This document shows positions 34,084-42,554 of a DNA stretch of 42,783 nt, piece by piece; the first letter of the stretch is position 1, and each line of letters begins with the position of its first letter. Origin of the DNA: RGIG5270 sp045538635 (lineage in GTDB: Bacteria > Verrucomicrobiota > Lentisphaeria > Victivallales > Victivallaceae); contig JAZSRU010000140.1 in assembly GCA_045538635.1 (NCBI GenBank), forward strand, positions 1-42,783, in the 5' to 3' direction. Below the pieces are notes generated by a model. That model worked only from the letters and a program-made list of their open reading frames with translations, had not been told where the DNA came from and made no database searches. Both the position numbers and the translations under genes were made by a program.

Positions 34084-34109
34084 CGGGAGTCCCGGTGAGG
34101 GTACTCCCG
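34084..34109 (-). promoter_or_regulatory. Intercistronic hairpin between E1 and dehydrogenase genes
   Basis: CGGGAGT (34084-34090) pairs with ACTCCCG (34103-34109), and inside it CCC (91-93) pairs with GGG (99-101), giving about 10 GC-rich pairs with one bulged base. On the minus strand it is followed by CTTTTG and then the ribosome site. It may set mRNA stability or partial termination between the genes. Confidence 0.55.
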
Positions 34110-34119
34110 TGATAGTTGA

Positions 34120-36597
34120 TTAGATACCGAGTTTTTCGCGGCGGATTTTTTCCATTGCGGTGTAGTTCATTTCGGGAACGTAGTTGGGCAAGGGAAGAAT
34201 CTGTTCGTTGATAGCATCGAGAATCCAGCTGGGCTGCGGGAAGTAGAACTTCTCGAGTTCGGGGCAGGGAGAGATGCTGTTGGGAGCGCCGACGATAGCC
34301 GGAGGTGCATCGAGGTGGTCGAAGCAGAAGTTGGTGATGTTGCTGGCGAGGTCGTTGAGGTGAGAACCGCGTTCGCAAGCATCAGAAACGAGGACAATGC
34401 GTCCGGTTTTCTTGACAGATTCGATGACTTTTTCGTAGTTGAAGGGAACGAGAGTACGGGCGTCGATGACTTCGGCAGAGAGGTTGAATTCTTTGGCGAG
34501 GCGGTCTGCTGCATCCATTGCGGGATAGAGGGTTGCGCCGACGGAAAGAATGGTGATATCGCTGCCGACGCGTTTGACGTCGGGTTCACCGATGGGTACT
34601 TCGTAGTATTCAGCGGGAACGCCGCCTTCATGGAACATTTCGCCCATGTCGTAGAGGCGCTGGCTTTCAAAGAAGACGACGGGGTCGGTGCCGCTGAGAG
34701 CAGCGTTCATCAAACCTTTTGCGTCATAGGGAGTTGCGGGGAAGACAACTTTCAAGCCGGGGATGTGAGCGCAGAGGCTTGTCCAGTCCTGAGAGTGCTG
34801 TGCACCGTATTTTGCACCGACAGAAACGCGGAGGACGACGGGCATCTTGAGAGCACCGGCGGACATTGACTGCCATTTTGCGAGCTGGTTGAAGACTTCG
34901 TCACCGGCGCAGCCGAGGAAGTCGCAGTACATGAGTTCAGGAATTGCACGGCCGCCGCAGAGAGCATAACCGACAGCAGCAGCGACGATTGCGCTTTCTG
35001 AAATCGGAGAGTTGAAGAAGCGGTGGTAGGGCAGAGCTTCGGTCAAGCCGGTATAGACACCGTATGCACCACCCCAGTCACGGTTGTCTTCGCCGAAAGC
35101 GATGAGTGTGGGATCGGTGTAGAACTTGTTGATGATAGCTTCAAAGAGAGCGTCGCGGAAAGAGAAGACTTTGAGCTTGGAAACAGCTTTGCCGTCTTTG
35201 TCGATACCGAAACGGATTTTGTCCTGAAGTTTTTTGACGCGTGAGTTTTCAGCCAGGGGCATGAGGACATCGGGTTCGCGCTCGTCGAATTTTTCGACTT
35301 TTTCATTGCTGAACATGTACTGACGGATTGCATCGGGATCTTTGGCGGGATCGATACGGGGAGAGATCTCGTCGTTGATAGCGAGCTTCATGATGCGAGT
35401 GATGCGGGCCTTGATATCTTCGTTAGCCTGATCGAAGTAAGTGTTGTTCTTGATCTTGTTGGAAACGAGTTCTTTGCGGAATGCTGCGATAGCATCCTGA
35501 GCCTGCCATGCTGCGATTTCTTCCGGAGTACGGTAGGTTGAAGCATCGGTGGCACTGTGGCCGACATAACGGTAGGTAACGGTATCGAGGAAGACCGGAC
35601 CTTTGTTGGCTTCGAGGATAGCGCGTTTGCGTTTGAAAGCATCGATAACTGCGAGGGGATTGTATCCGTCAACGCGTTCGGTGTGGAGCATATCGGGATT
35701 GACACCGGCGCCGAGGCGTGCGGCAATACCGTAAGCCATGGTTTCACCGTTGGTCTGACCGCCCATACCATAGGAGTTGTTGAAGCAGTTGAAGATGACG
35801 GGGAGACCGCCTTTGAAGCCTTCTTCCCAGAGTTTGGTGAGCTGGTCCATAGAAGCGAAGTTCATAGCTTCCCAGACGGGACCGCGGCCGAGAGAACCGT
35901 CACCGAAGTTGCAGACGACGATACCGGGTTTCTTGTTGACGCGTTTGTAGAGGGCAGCACCGACGCTGATACCGCCGGAACCGCCGACGATAGCGTTGTT
36001 GGGATAGATGCCGAAGGGGGTGAAGAAGACGTGCATGGAGTTGCCGAGACCTTTGGTGAAACCGTTGGCGCGGCCGAAGAGTTCAGCCATGAAGCCGTAG
36101 AGGAGGAAGTCAGTTGCGAGGTCGCGGACATCGCCGGATTTGTTTTCTTTTTCAACGACATTGAGGAGAGCGCCGTCGTAGAAATCTTTCATGATCTGAT
36201 AGAGTTCTTTTTCGGGGAGGTTCTTGATGGCGTTGAAACCTTTGGCAAGAACTTCACCATGGCTGCGGTGTGAACCGAAAATGTAGTCATCCATGGTCAG
36301 AGAGTAAGCCATACCGACAGCAGCAGCTTCCTGACCGGTGTACAAGTGAGCGGGACCGGTGTAGAGGTAGTCAACGCCGTTGTAGTGTTTGGCGGTACGG
36401 ACGCTGTAAAGCATGGTTTCAAATTCGCGGATGTACTGCATGTCATTGTAGATGCCGAGGAGGTCGGCATTGGTGAAGTTGCCGGCGGCTTTTTCTTCTT
36501 TGACGGTTTTGCTGTACTGGTTGAGTTTGATGGTTCCGAGTTTGAGTTCACCCTTTTTGGGGATGTCGTTCGGATCGATAAATTGTGATTTTGGCAT
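34120..36597 (-). CDS. 2-oxoacid dehydrogenase E1, alpha and beta fused
   Basis: This 825-residue protein joins E1-alpha (about 1-420) and E1-beta (about 475-825). The alpha part has LYTGQEAAAVGMAYSL, FGSHRSHGEVLAKG, and the thiamine-diphosphate motif GDG (232-234) to FNNSYGMGG (273-274). The beta part has FGEDNRDWGGAYGVYTGL, RFFNSPISESAIVAAAVG, HSQDWTSLCAHIPGLKVV and IDARTLVPFNYEKV. The fused layout resembles pyruvate/acetoin/branched-chain E1 enzymes made as one chain in some phyla. It decarboxylates a 2-oxoacid (or cleaves acetoin) and passes the acyl group to E2. About ten extra residues lie between GDG and NN compared with common E1-alpha. Start supported by AAAGGA. Confidence 0.92.
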   Translation of the reverse strand: MPKSQFIDPNDIPKKGELKLGTIKLNQYSKTVKEEKAAGNFTNADLLGIYNDMQYIREFETMLYSVRTAKHYNGVDYLYTGPAHLYTGQEAAAVGMAYSLTMDDYIFGSHRSHGEVLAKGFNAIKNLPEKELYQIMKDFYDGALLNVVEKENKSGDVRDLATDFLLYGFMAELFGRANGFTKGLGNSMHVFFTPFGIYPNNAIVGGSGGISVGAALYKRVNKKPGIVVCNFGDGSLGRGPVWEAMNFASMDQLTKLWEEGFKGGLPVIFNCFNNSYGMGGQTNGETMAYGIAARLGAGVNPDMLHTERVDGYNPLAVIDAFKRKRAILEANKGPVFLDTVTYRYVGHSATDASTYRTPEEIAAWQAQDAIAAFRKELVSNKIKNNTYFDQANEDIKARITRIMKLAINDEISPRIDPAKDPDAIRQYMFSNEKVEKFDEREPDVLMPLAENSRVKKLQDKIRFGIDKDGKAVSKLKVFSFRDALFEAIINKFYTDPTLIAFGEDNRDWGGAYGVYTGLTEALPYHRFFNSPISESAIVAAAVGYALCGGRAIPELMYCDFLGCAGDEVFNQLAKWQSMSAGALKMPVVLRVSVGAKYGAQHSQDWTSLCAHIPGLKVVFPATPYDAKGLMNAALSGTDPVVFFESQRLYDMGEMFHEGGVPAEYYEVPIGEPDVKRVGSDITILSVGATLYPAMDAADRLAKEFNLSAEVIDARTLVPFNYEKVIESVKKTGRIVLVSDACERGSHLNDLASNITNFCFDHLDAPPAIVGAPNSISPCPELEKFYFPQPSWILDAINEQILPLPNYVPEMNYTAMEKIRREKLGI

Positions 36598-36619
36598 GAT
36601 AAATCCTTTCTATTATAGA

Positions 36620-37993
36620 TTAAATCTCGTTGATGATTGCTTCACGGAAAACTTCACCGACAGTGGGATGCGGGAAGACGACTTTGCCCATTTCCTTGCA
36701 GGTGAGACCGCGGGTGATGGCGATAGCCATACCGTAAATGATTTCGCTGGAAGGATTGCCGATCATATTGGCACCGATGATGCGTCCGGAATCAGCAAGG
36801 GTGATAAGTTTCATAATACCGTTGCCGCCGTCGTTTTCAGCGATATAACGGCCTGCGAACTGCATGGGGAGCTTGACTTCTTTGATTTTGAGTCCTTTAG
36901 CTTTGGCAGTTTCAGCAGTTTCGCCGACGCTTGAAACTTCGGGGTTGGTGTAAATGACTGCGGGGATGGCGTTGTAAACCATTTTGTCCTTGATGCCGAC
37001 CATGTTGTTGACAGCGACTTCAGCTTCGCGGTAAGCGGTATGGGCGAGCATGGATTTACCGTTGATATCACCGGCGGCCCAGACATTGGGAACGTTGGTT
37101 TTCATTTCGTCGTCAGTTTTGACAGCGCCGCGTTCCATGAAAAGACCGATGGTTTCGTATCCGAGGTCTGCGCTGTTGGCACGGCGGCCGATGGAAACGA
37201 GGATCTTGTCGGCGGTAAGTTCAGATTTGCCGCTGGCGTTTTCGATCATGACTTTGTTGCCTTTGAGTTCAGTAACTTTTGTTGAAAGCATGAAAGTGAC
37301 GCCGCGTTTTTCGTATTCAGCCTTGAGGAGTTTGGTCATATCCAGATCGGTGGGGCCGCCGATGCGGTCCATCATTTCGACGACGGTAACTTTGACGCCG
37401 ATAGAATTGAAGTATGAAGCCATTTCAAGACCGATGACACCGCCGCCCATGACGATGAGAGATTTGATATTTTCAGTCATGTCAAGGATTTCGCGGTTGG
37501 TCATTGCGATATTGGCAGCAAGAGCTTCCTTCAAGCCGGGGATGGGGGGAACAGCGGCATTTGAACCGGAAGCGATGAGGAGTTTTTTGCCGACATAAGT
37601 TTCACCGTTGGCAACGACGTTGAAAGTGCCGTCAGGGTTTTTGCCTGCGACTTTTGCGGTTGCTTTGACAACGTTGACTTTTGCCTGTTTCATCTGCATG
37701 GCAACGCCGTTGACGAGAGTTTTGACGACTTTGTTTTTGCGTTCGATGACGGCTTTGTGGTCGATTTTTGCATTTTCGGATGTAACGCCGTAGTGGCTGG
37801 AAACACCGTTTGCATAATCATAGAGCTTTGCAGAATAGAGCAAAGTTTTGGTGGGCATGCAGCCTTCGTTGAGGCAGACACCGCCGAGAGAACGCTGCTC
37901 AAAGAGAGCAACGTTCATTTTGTAATGACCGGCGCGTTCAGCGGCACGGTAACCGGCGGGGCCGCCGCCGATGATGAGAAGATCATAAACCAT
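36620..37993 (-). CDS. lpdA: Dihydrolipoyl dehydrogenase (E3)
   Basis: This 457-residue flavoprotein has the FAD motif LLIIGGGPAGYRAAERAG, redox-active pair C40/C45 in GGVCLNEGCMPTK, a second nucleotide fold LIVMGGGVIGLEMASYF, VWAAGDINGKSMLAH, and the C-terminal HPTVGEVFRE. It reoxidises the lipoyl groups of E2 and passes electrons to NAD+. It lies between E2 (24 bp) and E1 (22 bp), so it is dedicated to this complex. Confidence 0.96.
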   Translation of the reverse strand: MVYDLLIIGGGPAGYRAAERAGHYKMNVALFEQRSLGGVCLNEGCMPTKTLLYSAKLYDYANGVSSHYGVTSENAKIDHKAVIERKNKVVKTLVNGVAMQMKQAKVNVVKATAKVAGKNPDGTFNVVANGETYVGKKLLIASGSNAAVPPIPGLKEALAANIAMTNREILDMTENIKSLIVMGGGVIGLEMASYFNSIGVKVTVVEMMDRIGGPTDLDMTKLLKAEYEKRGVTFMLSTKVTELKGNKVMIENASGKSELTADKILVSIGRRANSADLGYETIGLFMERGAVKTDDEMKTNVPNVWAAGDINGKSMLAHTAYREAEVAVNNMVGIKDKMVYNAIPAVIYTNPEVSSVGETAETAKAKGLKIKEVKLPMQFAGRYIAENDGGNGIMKLITLADSGRIIGANMIGNPSSEIIYGMAIAITRGLTCKEMGKVVFPHPTVGEVFREAIINEI

Positions 37994-38017
37994 AATCTTT
38001 TACCTTTATGTTAAATA

Positions 38018-39631
38018 TTAGAGAGCGAGAGTGAGTTCGATATTTTCAAGGCGTTCTGCGAGAACCTTGAGGAACTTGGCGGCGGGGCTGCCGTCAACTG
38101 CCCGGTGGTCGAAAGTCAATGAAAGACCCATTGCCTGATAGAATTCGATTTCACCATCGGCATTTTCGCGGGGTTTGAGCTGGAAAGTGCCGACGCCGAG
38201 GATCGCAGTCTGGGGCAGATTGATGACGGGGGTGAAGCTTTCGATACCCATTGAACCGAGGTTGGTAACGGTGAAGGAACCGCCGGAGAGTTCAGCCGGA
38301 TTGATTGAACCGTCTTTGCACTGAGCGGCTTTTTCTTTGACCAGATTGGAAATGGTACCGATGTTGAGTTTTTCCATTGCGGGGATGACGGGAACCATCA
38401 GACCGCGGGGAGTATCAACTGCAACAGCGAGGTTGACATTGTTGAAACAGCGCATTTTGTCGCCCATGAAATAAGCATTGAGTTCGGGGAATTCGAGCAA
38501 AGTGCGTGAAACGGCAAAGAGGATGAAATCGTTGAGAGTAACGTTTTCAAGACCGTAACCTTTGGAGTTTTTGAACTTCTTGCGGAGTTCGATCATAGCG
38601 GTTGCATCAAAGGTGCGGTTGAGAGTGAGCTGAGCCATTTCGGAGAGAGATTTGTGCATATTTTCAGCAATGACCTTGCGGATTTTGCTGAGGGGTTTGT
38701 CTTCGTAAGCGGCAGCAGCGGCACCGGGAGCGGCTTCAGCTTTGGCAGCGGGAGCAGCTTCAGCAACGGGAGTTGCGGCAACTTCGACAATTCCTGATTC
38801 CATAAGAGTACGGACATCGCGTTCAATGATGCGTCCGTTGGGACCGGTGGGTGTTGCGGCAAAAACGTTTACGCCCATTTCAGCGGCGAGGTTTTTGGCG
38901 CGGGGAGAAGCTTTGCCTTCGCCCATGGCTGCGGTTGCTTTGGGAGCGGCGGCGGGAGCGGGAGCGGCTACGGGTGCAGCGGCAACAGGTGCAGCTTCAA
39001 CGGGAGCTGCAGCAGCAGGAGCGGGAGCATCAATTTTGACGCCATGGGGGCCTACAGCACAAACAGCAACACCGACATTGACTTCATCGCCTTCGTTGGC
39101 GAAAAGTTTGAGAACGAAGCCGTTATGTTCTGATTTGCATTCAAAAGTTGATTTGCCGGTTTCGAGAACGAAGAGGACCTGATCGACTTTGACTTCATCG
39201 CCTTCTTTGACCATCCAGTTGGCGAGGACGGCGCTTTCTTCGGAAACGCCCATCTGGGGCATCAGGACCATATTGACTCCGGCGGGGAGAGCTGCGGGGG
39301 CAGCAGCAGGAGCAGCGGGTGCGGCTTCAACTGCAGCGGGTGCAGCTTCGGCAGCGGCGGGAGCTGCAGCAGCGGGAGCGTCGACTTTTTCGCCCTGAGC
39401 GCCGATAGCGCAGACGGCGACGCCGACATTGACTTCATCGCCTTCGTTGGCGAAAAGTTTGAGAACGAAACCATTGTGTTCCGACTTGCATTCAAAAGTT
39501 GATTTGCCTGTTTCGAGGACGAAGAGGACCTGATCGACTTTGACTGCGTCGCCTTCTTTGACCATCCAGTTAGCGAGGACGGCACTTTCTTCTGACACGC
39601 CCATCTGGGGCATCAAGACCATTTCTGCCAT
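38018..39631 (-). CDS. Dihydrolipoamide acyltransferase (E2) with two nearly identical lipoyl domains
   Basis: Domain order of this 537-residue protein: lipoyl 1 (about 1-85, lysine 43 in ETGKSTF), Ala/Pro linker, lipoyl 2 (about 118-203, lysine 160), long Ala/Pro linker, peripheral-subunit-binding domain (KASPRAKNLAAEMGVNVF...GRIIERDV, about 245-285), linker, then catalytic domain (about 310-537) with the active-site DHRAVDGSPAAKF. The two lipoyl domains differ at very few residues over about 75. E2 is the core of the complex, taking the acyl group from E1 to CoA. The gene starts 17 bp after the DeoR regulator. Confidence 0.93.
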   Translation of the reverse strand: MAEMVLMPQMGVSEESAVLANWMVKEGDAVKVDQVLFVLETGKSTFECKSEHNGFVLKLFANEGDEVNVGVAVCAIGAQGEKVDAPAAAAPAAAEAAPAAVEAAPAAPAAAPAALPAGVNMVLMPQMGVSEESAVLANWMVKEGDEVKVDQVLFVLETGKSTFECKSEHNGFVLKLFANEGDEVNVGVAVCAVGPHGVKIDAPAPAAAAPVEAAPVAAAPVAAPAPAAAPKATAAMGEGKASPRAKNLAAEMGVNVFAATPTGPNGRIIERDVRTLMESGIVEVAATPVAEAAPAAKAEAAPGAAAAAYEDKPLSKIRKVIAENMHKSLSEMAQLTLNRTFDATAMIELRKKFKNSKGYGLENVTLNDFILFAVSRTLLEFPELNAYFMGDKMRCFNNVNLAVAVDTPRGLMVPVIPAMEKLNIGTISNLVKEKAAQCKDGSINPAELSGGSFTVTNLGSMGIESFTPVINLPQTAILGVGTFQLKPRENADGEIEFYQAMGLSLTFDHRAVDGSPAAKFLKVLAERLENIELTLAL

Positions 39632-39648
39632 AGTTAGATTCCTTTCGG

Positions 39649-40407
39649 TTAAATGACTTCTATATTAAGTTGGTTGAAAAATTCTCTGGTGGATTCAGGC
39701 AGATCCGAGTCGCTGATAAAGATATCCACATCATCTGCTTTGGCAAAAGTGAATGGGAGTATCGTTCCGACTTTGGAACTGTCCATCAACATGATAGTAC
39801 GGCGTGCTTTGGACATGACCATGTGCTTGAGATCCGCCTCATGCTGATTGCCGACAGAAAAACCGCTGTTCTCGCAGAATCCGCTTGCACTCATGAATGC
39901 GGTATCGATATTGAGTGATTTGAGCTGTTCGAGGACACTTGCGCCTGAAATGGAGAGAGTCTGCGATGAAAGTGTGCCGCCGAGCATGACAATGGATGGA
40001 TTCTGTTTGCTTTTGGCGATTTCGAGTGCGATATTGGGACCGGATGTGATAATGGCGATACGGTAATCCGGTAATGCGCGGGTGAATGCCATCATAGTAG
40101 TACCGGCGTCGATGTAAATACCGCGGTTTGGTTCAACGAATTTAACAGCTTTGGCGCCGATTTCATGTTTAAGACTGTAATTTTTGCTTTCGCGCTCGGA
40201 GTAGATGTCTTCGCTCAAGCCGTAAGAGCCGCTTAAAAGTCTGGCTCCGCCTTTGGTGCGGATGAGAACATGTTCGTTTTCGAGGAATTCGAGGTCGCGT
40301 CTGATCGTCATTTCTGACCAGGACGGAAACTTGGCACAAAGCTGCAAAAGAGTTACATCTCCTTGAGCTTCAATGAATTTACGAATTTCTTTGCGCCGTT
40401 CTTTCAT
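39649..40407 (-). CDS. DeoR/GlpR-family transcriptional regulator
   Basis: This 252-residue protein has an N-terminal DeoR winged helix (RRKEIRKFIEAQGDVTLLQLCAKF and SEMTIRRDLEFLENEHVLIRTKGGARL). A phosphosugar-isomerase-like sensor follows (IYIDAGTTMMAFTRAL, IAIITSGPNIALEIA, IVMLGGTLSSQTLSISG, DTAFMSASGFCENSGF, IMLMDSSKVG). Family members usually repress catabolic operons until a phosphorylated sugar binds. As first gene of the E2-E3-E1-dehydrogenase operon it probably controls that operon and itself. The upstream promoter and dyads at 40442-40513 are likely control sites. Confidence 0.93.
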   Translation of the reverse strand: MKERRKEIRKFIEAQGDVTLLQLCAKFPSWSEMTIRRDLEFLENEHVLIRTKGGARLLSGSYGLSEDIYSERESKNYSLKHEIGAKAVKFVEPNRGIYIDAGTTMMAFTRALPDYRIAIITSGPNIALEIAKSKQNPSIVMLGGTLSSQTLSISGASVLEQLKSLNIDTAFMSASGFCENSGFSVGNQHEADLKHMVMSKARRTIMLMDSSKVGTILPFTFAKADDVDIFISDSDLPESTREFFNQLNIEVI

Positions 40408-40441
40408 ATGGATCCCTGTTGTTGATCATGATTATATATAT

Positions 40442-40469
40442 AATATAGCTCAAAAAACAGAAAAAACAA
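40442..40469 (-). promoter_or_regulatory. Candidate promoter of deoR-E2-E3-E1 operon
   Basis: On the minus strand TTGTTT (40469-40464) and TATATT (40447-40442) are 16 bases apart, about 35 bp before the regulator ATG. Confidence 0.5.
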
Positions 40470-40476
40470 TGTAAGT

Positions 40477-40513
40477 TTGTGAAAAATTGTCACTTTTTTG
40501 TGATTTTATCACA
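40477..40513. promoter_or_regulatory. Tandem TTGTGA operator upstream of deoR operon
   Basis: TTGTGA at 40477-40482 pairs loosely with GTCAC at 40489-40493. TTGTGA at 40498-40503 belongs to a perfect TGTGA-N5-TCACA dyad (40499-40513). The two are 21 bp apart, two helical turns. The block ends 7 bp upstream of the -35 box, the same geometry as at 19484-19521. Confidence 0.6.
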
Positions 40514-40538
40514 GATTTGTCAAGATAGGGCGGATTCA

Positions 40539-40583
40539 AAAATCTCAAAATTCCCAAAGTTCTTAAAGTTCTCAAATATCCCA
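40539..40583. repeat. Five 9-bp tandem units (consensus AARTTCYCA)
   Basis: Successive units are AAAATCTCA, AAATTCCCA, AAGTTCTTA, AAGTTCTCA and AATATCCCA, exactly 9 bp each, in the spacer between the deoR promoter region and the rpsU terminator. Similar 9-bp units occur at 31762-31779 (opposite orientation) and 31806-31841. Confidence 0.65.
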
Positions 40584-40615
40584 TTGTTTATTGTCTTTTG
40601 GGGCTGAAACAAAAA

Positions 40616-40646
40616 AAGACTGCTGCAAATAATTTGCAGCAGTCTT
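40616..40646 (-). terminator. Rho-independent terminator of rpsU
   Basis: The 14-bp perfect arms AAGACTGCTGCAAA (40616-40629) and TTTGCAGCAGTCTT (40633-40646) have a 3-base loop. On the minus strand they are followed by seven T residues. It lies 18 bp past the rpsU stop. Confidence 0.95.
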
Positions 40647-40663
40647 GTGAAAATATCCGCTCA

Positions 40664-40834
40664 TCAGTTGTGACGACGCATTTTTGCTTCGCGACGTTTG
40701 ATTTCGCTGGGCTTTTCGTAATGACGGCGATTGCGGAGTTCTTTCAGAGTGCCTTCTTTGTCGAGCTTCTTTTTGAGTTTGCGAAGAGCGCGATCGATAG
40801 GCTCGCCTTTTTTCAAACGAACTTCAGTATCCAT
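40664..40834 (-). CDS. rpsU: 30S ribosomal protein S21
   Basis: A 56-residue basic protein read from ATG 40834: MDTEVRLKKGEPIDRALRKL, then KKKLDKEGTLKELRNRRHYE and KPSEIKRREAKMRRHN. The V.v..ge..d.AlrrfKk...k.G.l.e.r.R.hye.Ps..rrr..a pattern is S21, which helps the 30S subunit start translation. A full-length AAGGAGGTG ribosome site lies upstream. It is 63 bp downstream of the RpoD-like gene. This links the two as in the rpsU-dnaG-rpoD operons of other bacteria, but in reversed order and without dnaG. Confidence 0.95.
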   Translation of the reverse strand: MDTEVRLKKGEPIDRALRKLKKKLDKEGTLKELRNRRHYEKPSEIKRREAKMRRHN

Positions 40835-40897
40835 AATTTTTTCACCTCCTTTACGAATTGTTTAAGGGTTTATATTGAAACCTTGCGGTTGCGGAAA

Positions 40898-42406
40898 TCA
40901 ATCTACTGTAAAACCTGACTCATCAGCGAGCAGGGTTTTGAGTTTAGCCAAAGCCTGATTCTGAATCTGGCGGACGCGTTCACGGGTTCTACCGATTTTC
41001 TGGCTGACTTCTTCGAGAGTCAGAGCTTTATAGCCGCCGAGGCCGAAGCGCATTTCGAGGATTTTGCGTTCTCTGTCTTCGAGTTTGGTCAGCAAATCGA
41101 TCAGGCGGTGAACTGATTCGACATCGCCGAGAATCTGATCCGGTGTCATAGCGTGGCGGTCAGGGATGATGTCCTGAAATTCGCCTTCTTCGCCCTGCTG
41201 GATGGAGTCCTGCAGGCTGAATGTGTGCAAATCTGCCAGACGCAGACCGGAAACGGTTCTTTCGCTGAAATCAAGATGTTCTGCGATTTCGCTGTCGGTA
41301 GGTTCGCGTCCCAGCTGTTCAGCGAGTTTCATTTTGACGGATTTGATTTTATTGATTTTGCCGGCGGACTGGACTGGAATACGAATCGTGCGGCTCTGGT
41401 TGGCGAGAGCGCGGCGCATTGACTGTTTGATCCACCAGGCGGCGTATGAGCTGAATTTCGCACCTTTTGAGGGGTCGAATTTCTCAACGGCACGCATAAG
41501 ACCGATATTTCCCTCGGAGATAAGGTCAAGCAGTGGAAGTCCGAGACCTTTGAAGTCGTGAGCGATTTTGACGACAAGACGGAGATTGGCGCGGATCAGA
41601 GTTGTGCGTGCCTGTTCATGTATCGCGCTGTCGCCGTTGTGGATGGCATCTGCGAGTTCTGCTTCTTCAGGGGGGGAAACGAGAGATATCTGAGCGATTT
41701 CCGCCATGTAAACCTTCATTGTATCGTTTTTGGAAGCGGGGGCAACCTTTGATTCGAGAGCGATACGGCGTGCGGAATCTTTTTCTTTTTTGGTAATAGG
41801 AGCCGTGATGCTGCCGTCGGCTGAACTTTTGCGGCGGACTTTTTTGACTCTGTCGGGAGTAATGGCTACGCCGCTGCGGCCGATGATGGGATGAGTTTTT
41901 TCATTGTCATCATCAGAGTCTGTGCTGTCTGCCGGAGATGGTTCTGCTGTTTTAACGGGGGCGGTTTTTGTTTTGGCGGCAGTCTTTTTGACTGCAGCTT
42001 TTGTTTTGGCGGCATCGGCTTTTTTTTCTTCAACGGCAACAGGAGCTGCGTTTTTTTTGCTGGTATTGGCAACTTTTTTTGCAGCAGTTTTTTTTGCAGC
42101 CGGTTTTTTTGCAGTTTTTTTCTCTTCAGTTGCAACGGTGGGAGGAACGACAATTTTTTCCTCTTCGGCTTTCTGGCTTTCGAGAATGGATTTTCTGCGT
42201 TCAGAAGATGATTTTTTTACGGACACGGCGGCTTTGCCTTCTTCATTGTTTTTGGCAACGGAGCGGCGGACAGTCATAGCTTTTTTCATTTTTGTTGCGG
42301 GTGCTTTTTTTGCGGTTTCCTTTTCGGGGGATTTTTTTCCGGAAGCATCTGCGTTTTTCTTAACTTTTTTGTCTTCAGTTTTTTCGCTTGCTTTTTTTAC
42401 AGCCAT
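40898..42406 (-). CDS. rpoD: RpoD-type sigma-70 factor with Lys/Ala-rich N-terminal extension
   Basis: I take ATG 42406 (502 residues; GGACAG 8 bases before) over a GTG three codons upstream. Residues 1 to about 190 are low complexity, rich in Lys, Ala, Pro and Thr, with AKKPAAKKTAAKK-type strings, replacing region 1.1. Then come region 1.2 (NDTMKVYMAEIAQISLVSPPEEAELADAI), region 2 (LRLVVKIAHDFKGLGLPLLDLISEGNIGLMRAVEKF, FSSYAAWWIKQSMRRALANQSRTIRIP), region 3 and region 4 (LEDRERKILEMRFGLGGYKALTLEEVSQKIGRTRERVRQIQ). The rpsU neighbour favours the housekeeping factor, although a group-2 factor cannot be excluded. Confidence 0.88.
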   Translation of the reverse strand: MAVKKASEKTEDKKVKKNADASGKKSPEKETAKKAPATKMKKAMTVRRSVAKNNEEGKAAVSVKKSSSERRKSILESQKAEEEKIVVPPTVATEEKKTAKKPAAKKTAAKKVANTSKKNAAPVAVEEKKADAAKTKAAVKKTAAKTKTAPVKTAEPSPADSTDSDDDNEKTHPIIGRSGVAITPDRVKKVRRKSSADGSITAPITKKEKDSARRIALESKVAPASKNDTMKVYMAEIAQISLVSPPEEAELADAIHNGDSAIHEQARTTLIRANLRLVVKIAHDFKGLGLPLLDLISEGNIGLMRAVEKFDPSKGAKFSSYAAWWIKQSMRRALANQSRTIRIPVQSAGKINKIKSVKMKLAEQLGREPTDSEIAEHLDFSERTVSGLRLADLHTFSLQDSIQQGEEGEFQDIIPDRHAMTPDQILGDVESVHRLIDLLTKLEDRERKILEMRFGLGGYKALTLEEVSQKIGRTRERVRQIQNQALAKLKTLLADESGFTVD

Positions 42407-42554
42407 AAATACCACTGTCCTTTAAAAAATTTTGAATTATCTTCGAAAATCAATTTAAAAAATTTGTTTTTGTATTATATTATATGGAGAGAAGCGCAGA
42501 TTGCAAAAAATGGAATTTCTGTCAAAATGCGACGCCCACATAATTAAACAGTTT

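Noticed and set aside
40598..40918. Plus-strand 106-residue frame across rpsU
   Set aside because: It is antisense to rpsU and its terminator; the minus-strand S21 match with a perfect ribosome site is decisive.
41891..42425. Plus-strand Phe/Cys/Ala-rich open frames opposite the sigma-factor extension
   Set aside because: They are shadows of the Lys/Ala-rich coding strand and have no independent start signals.
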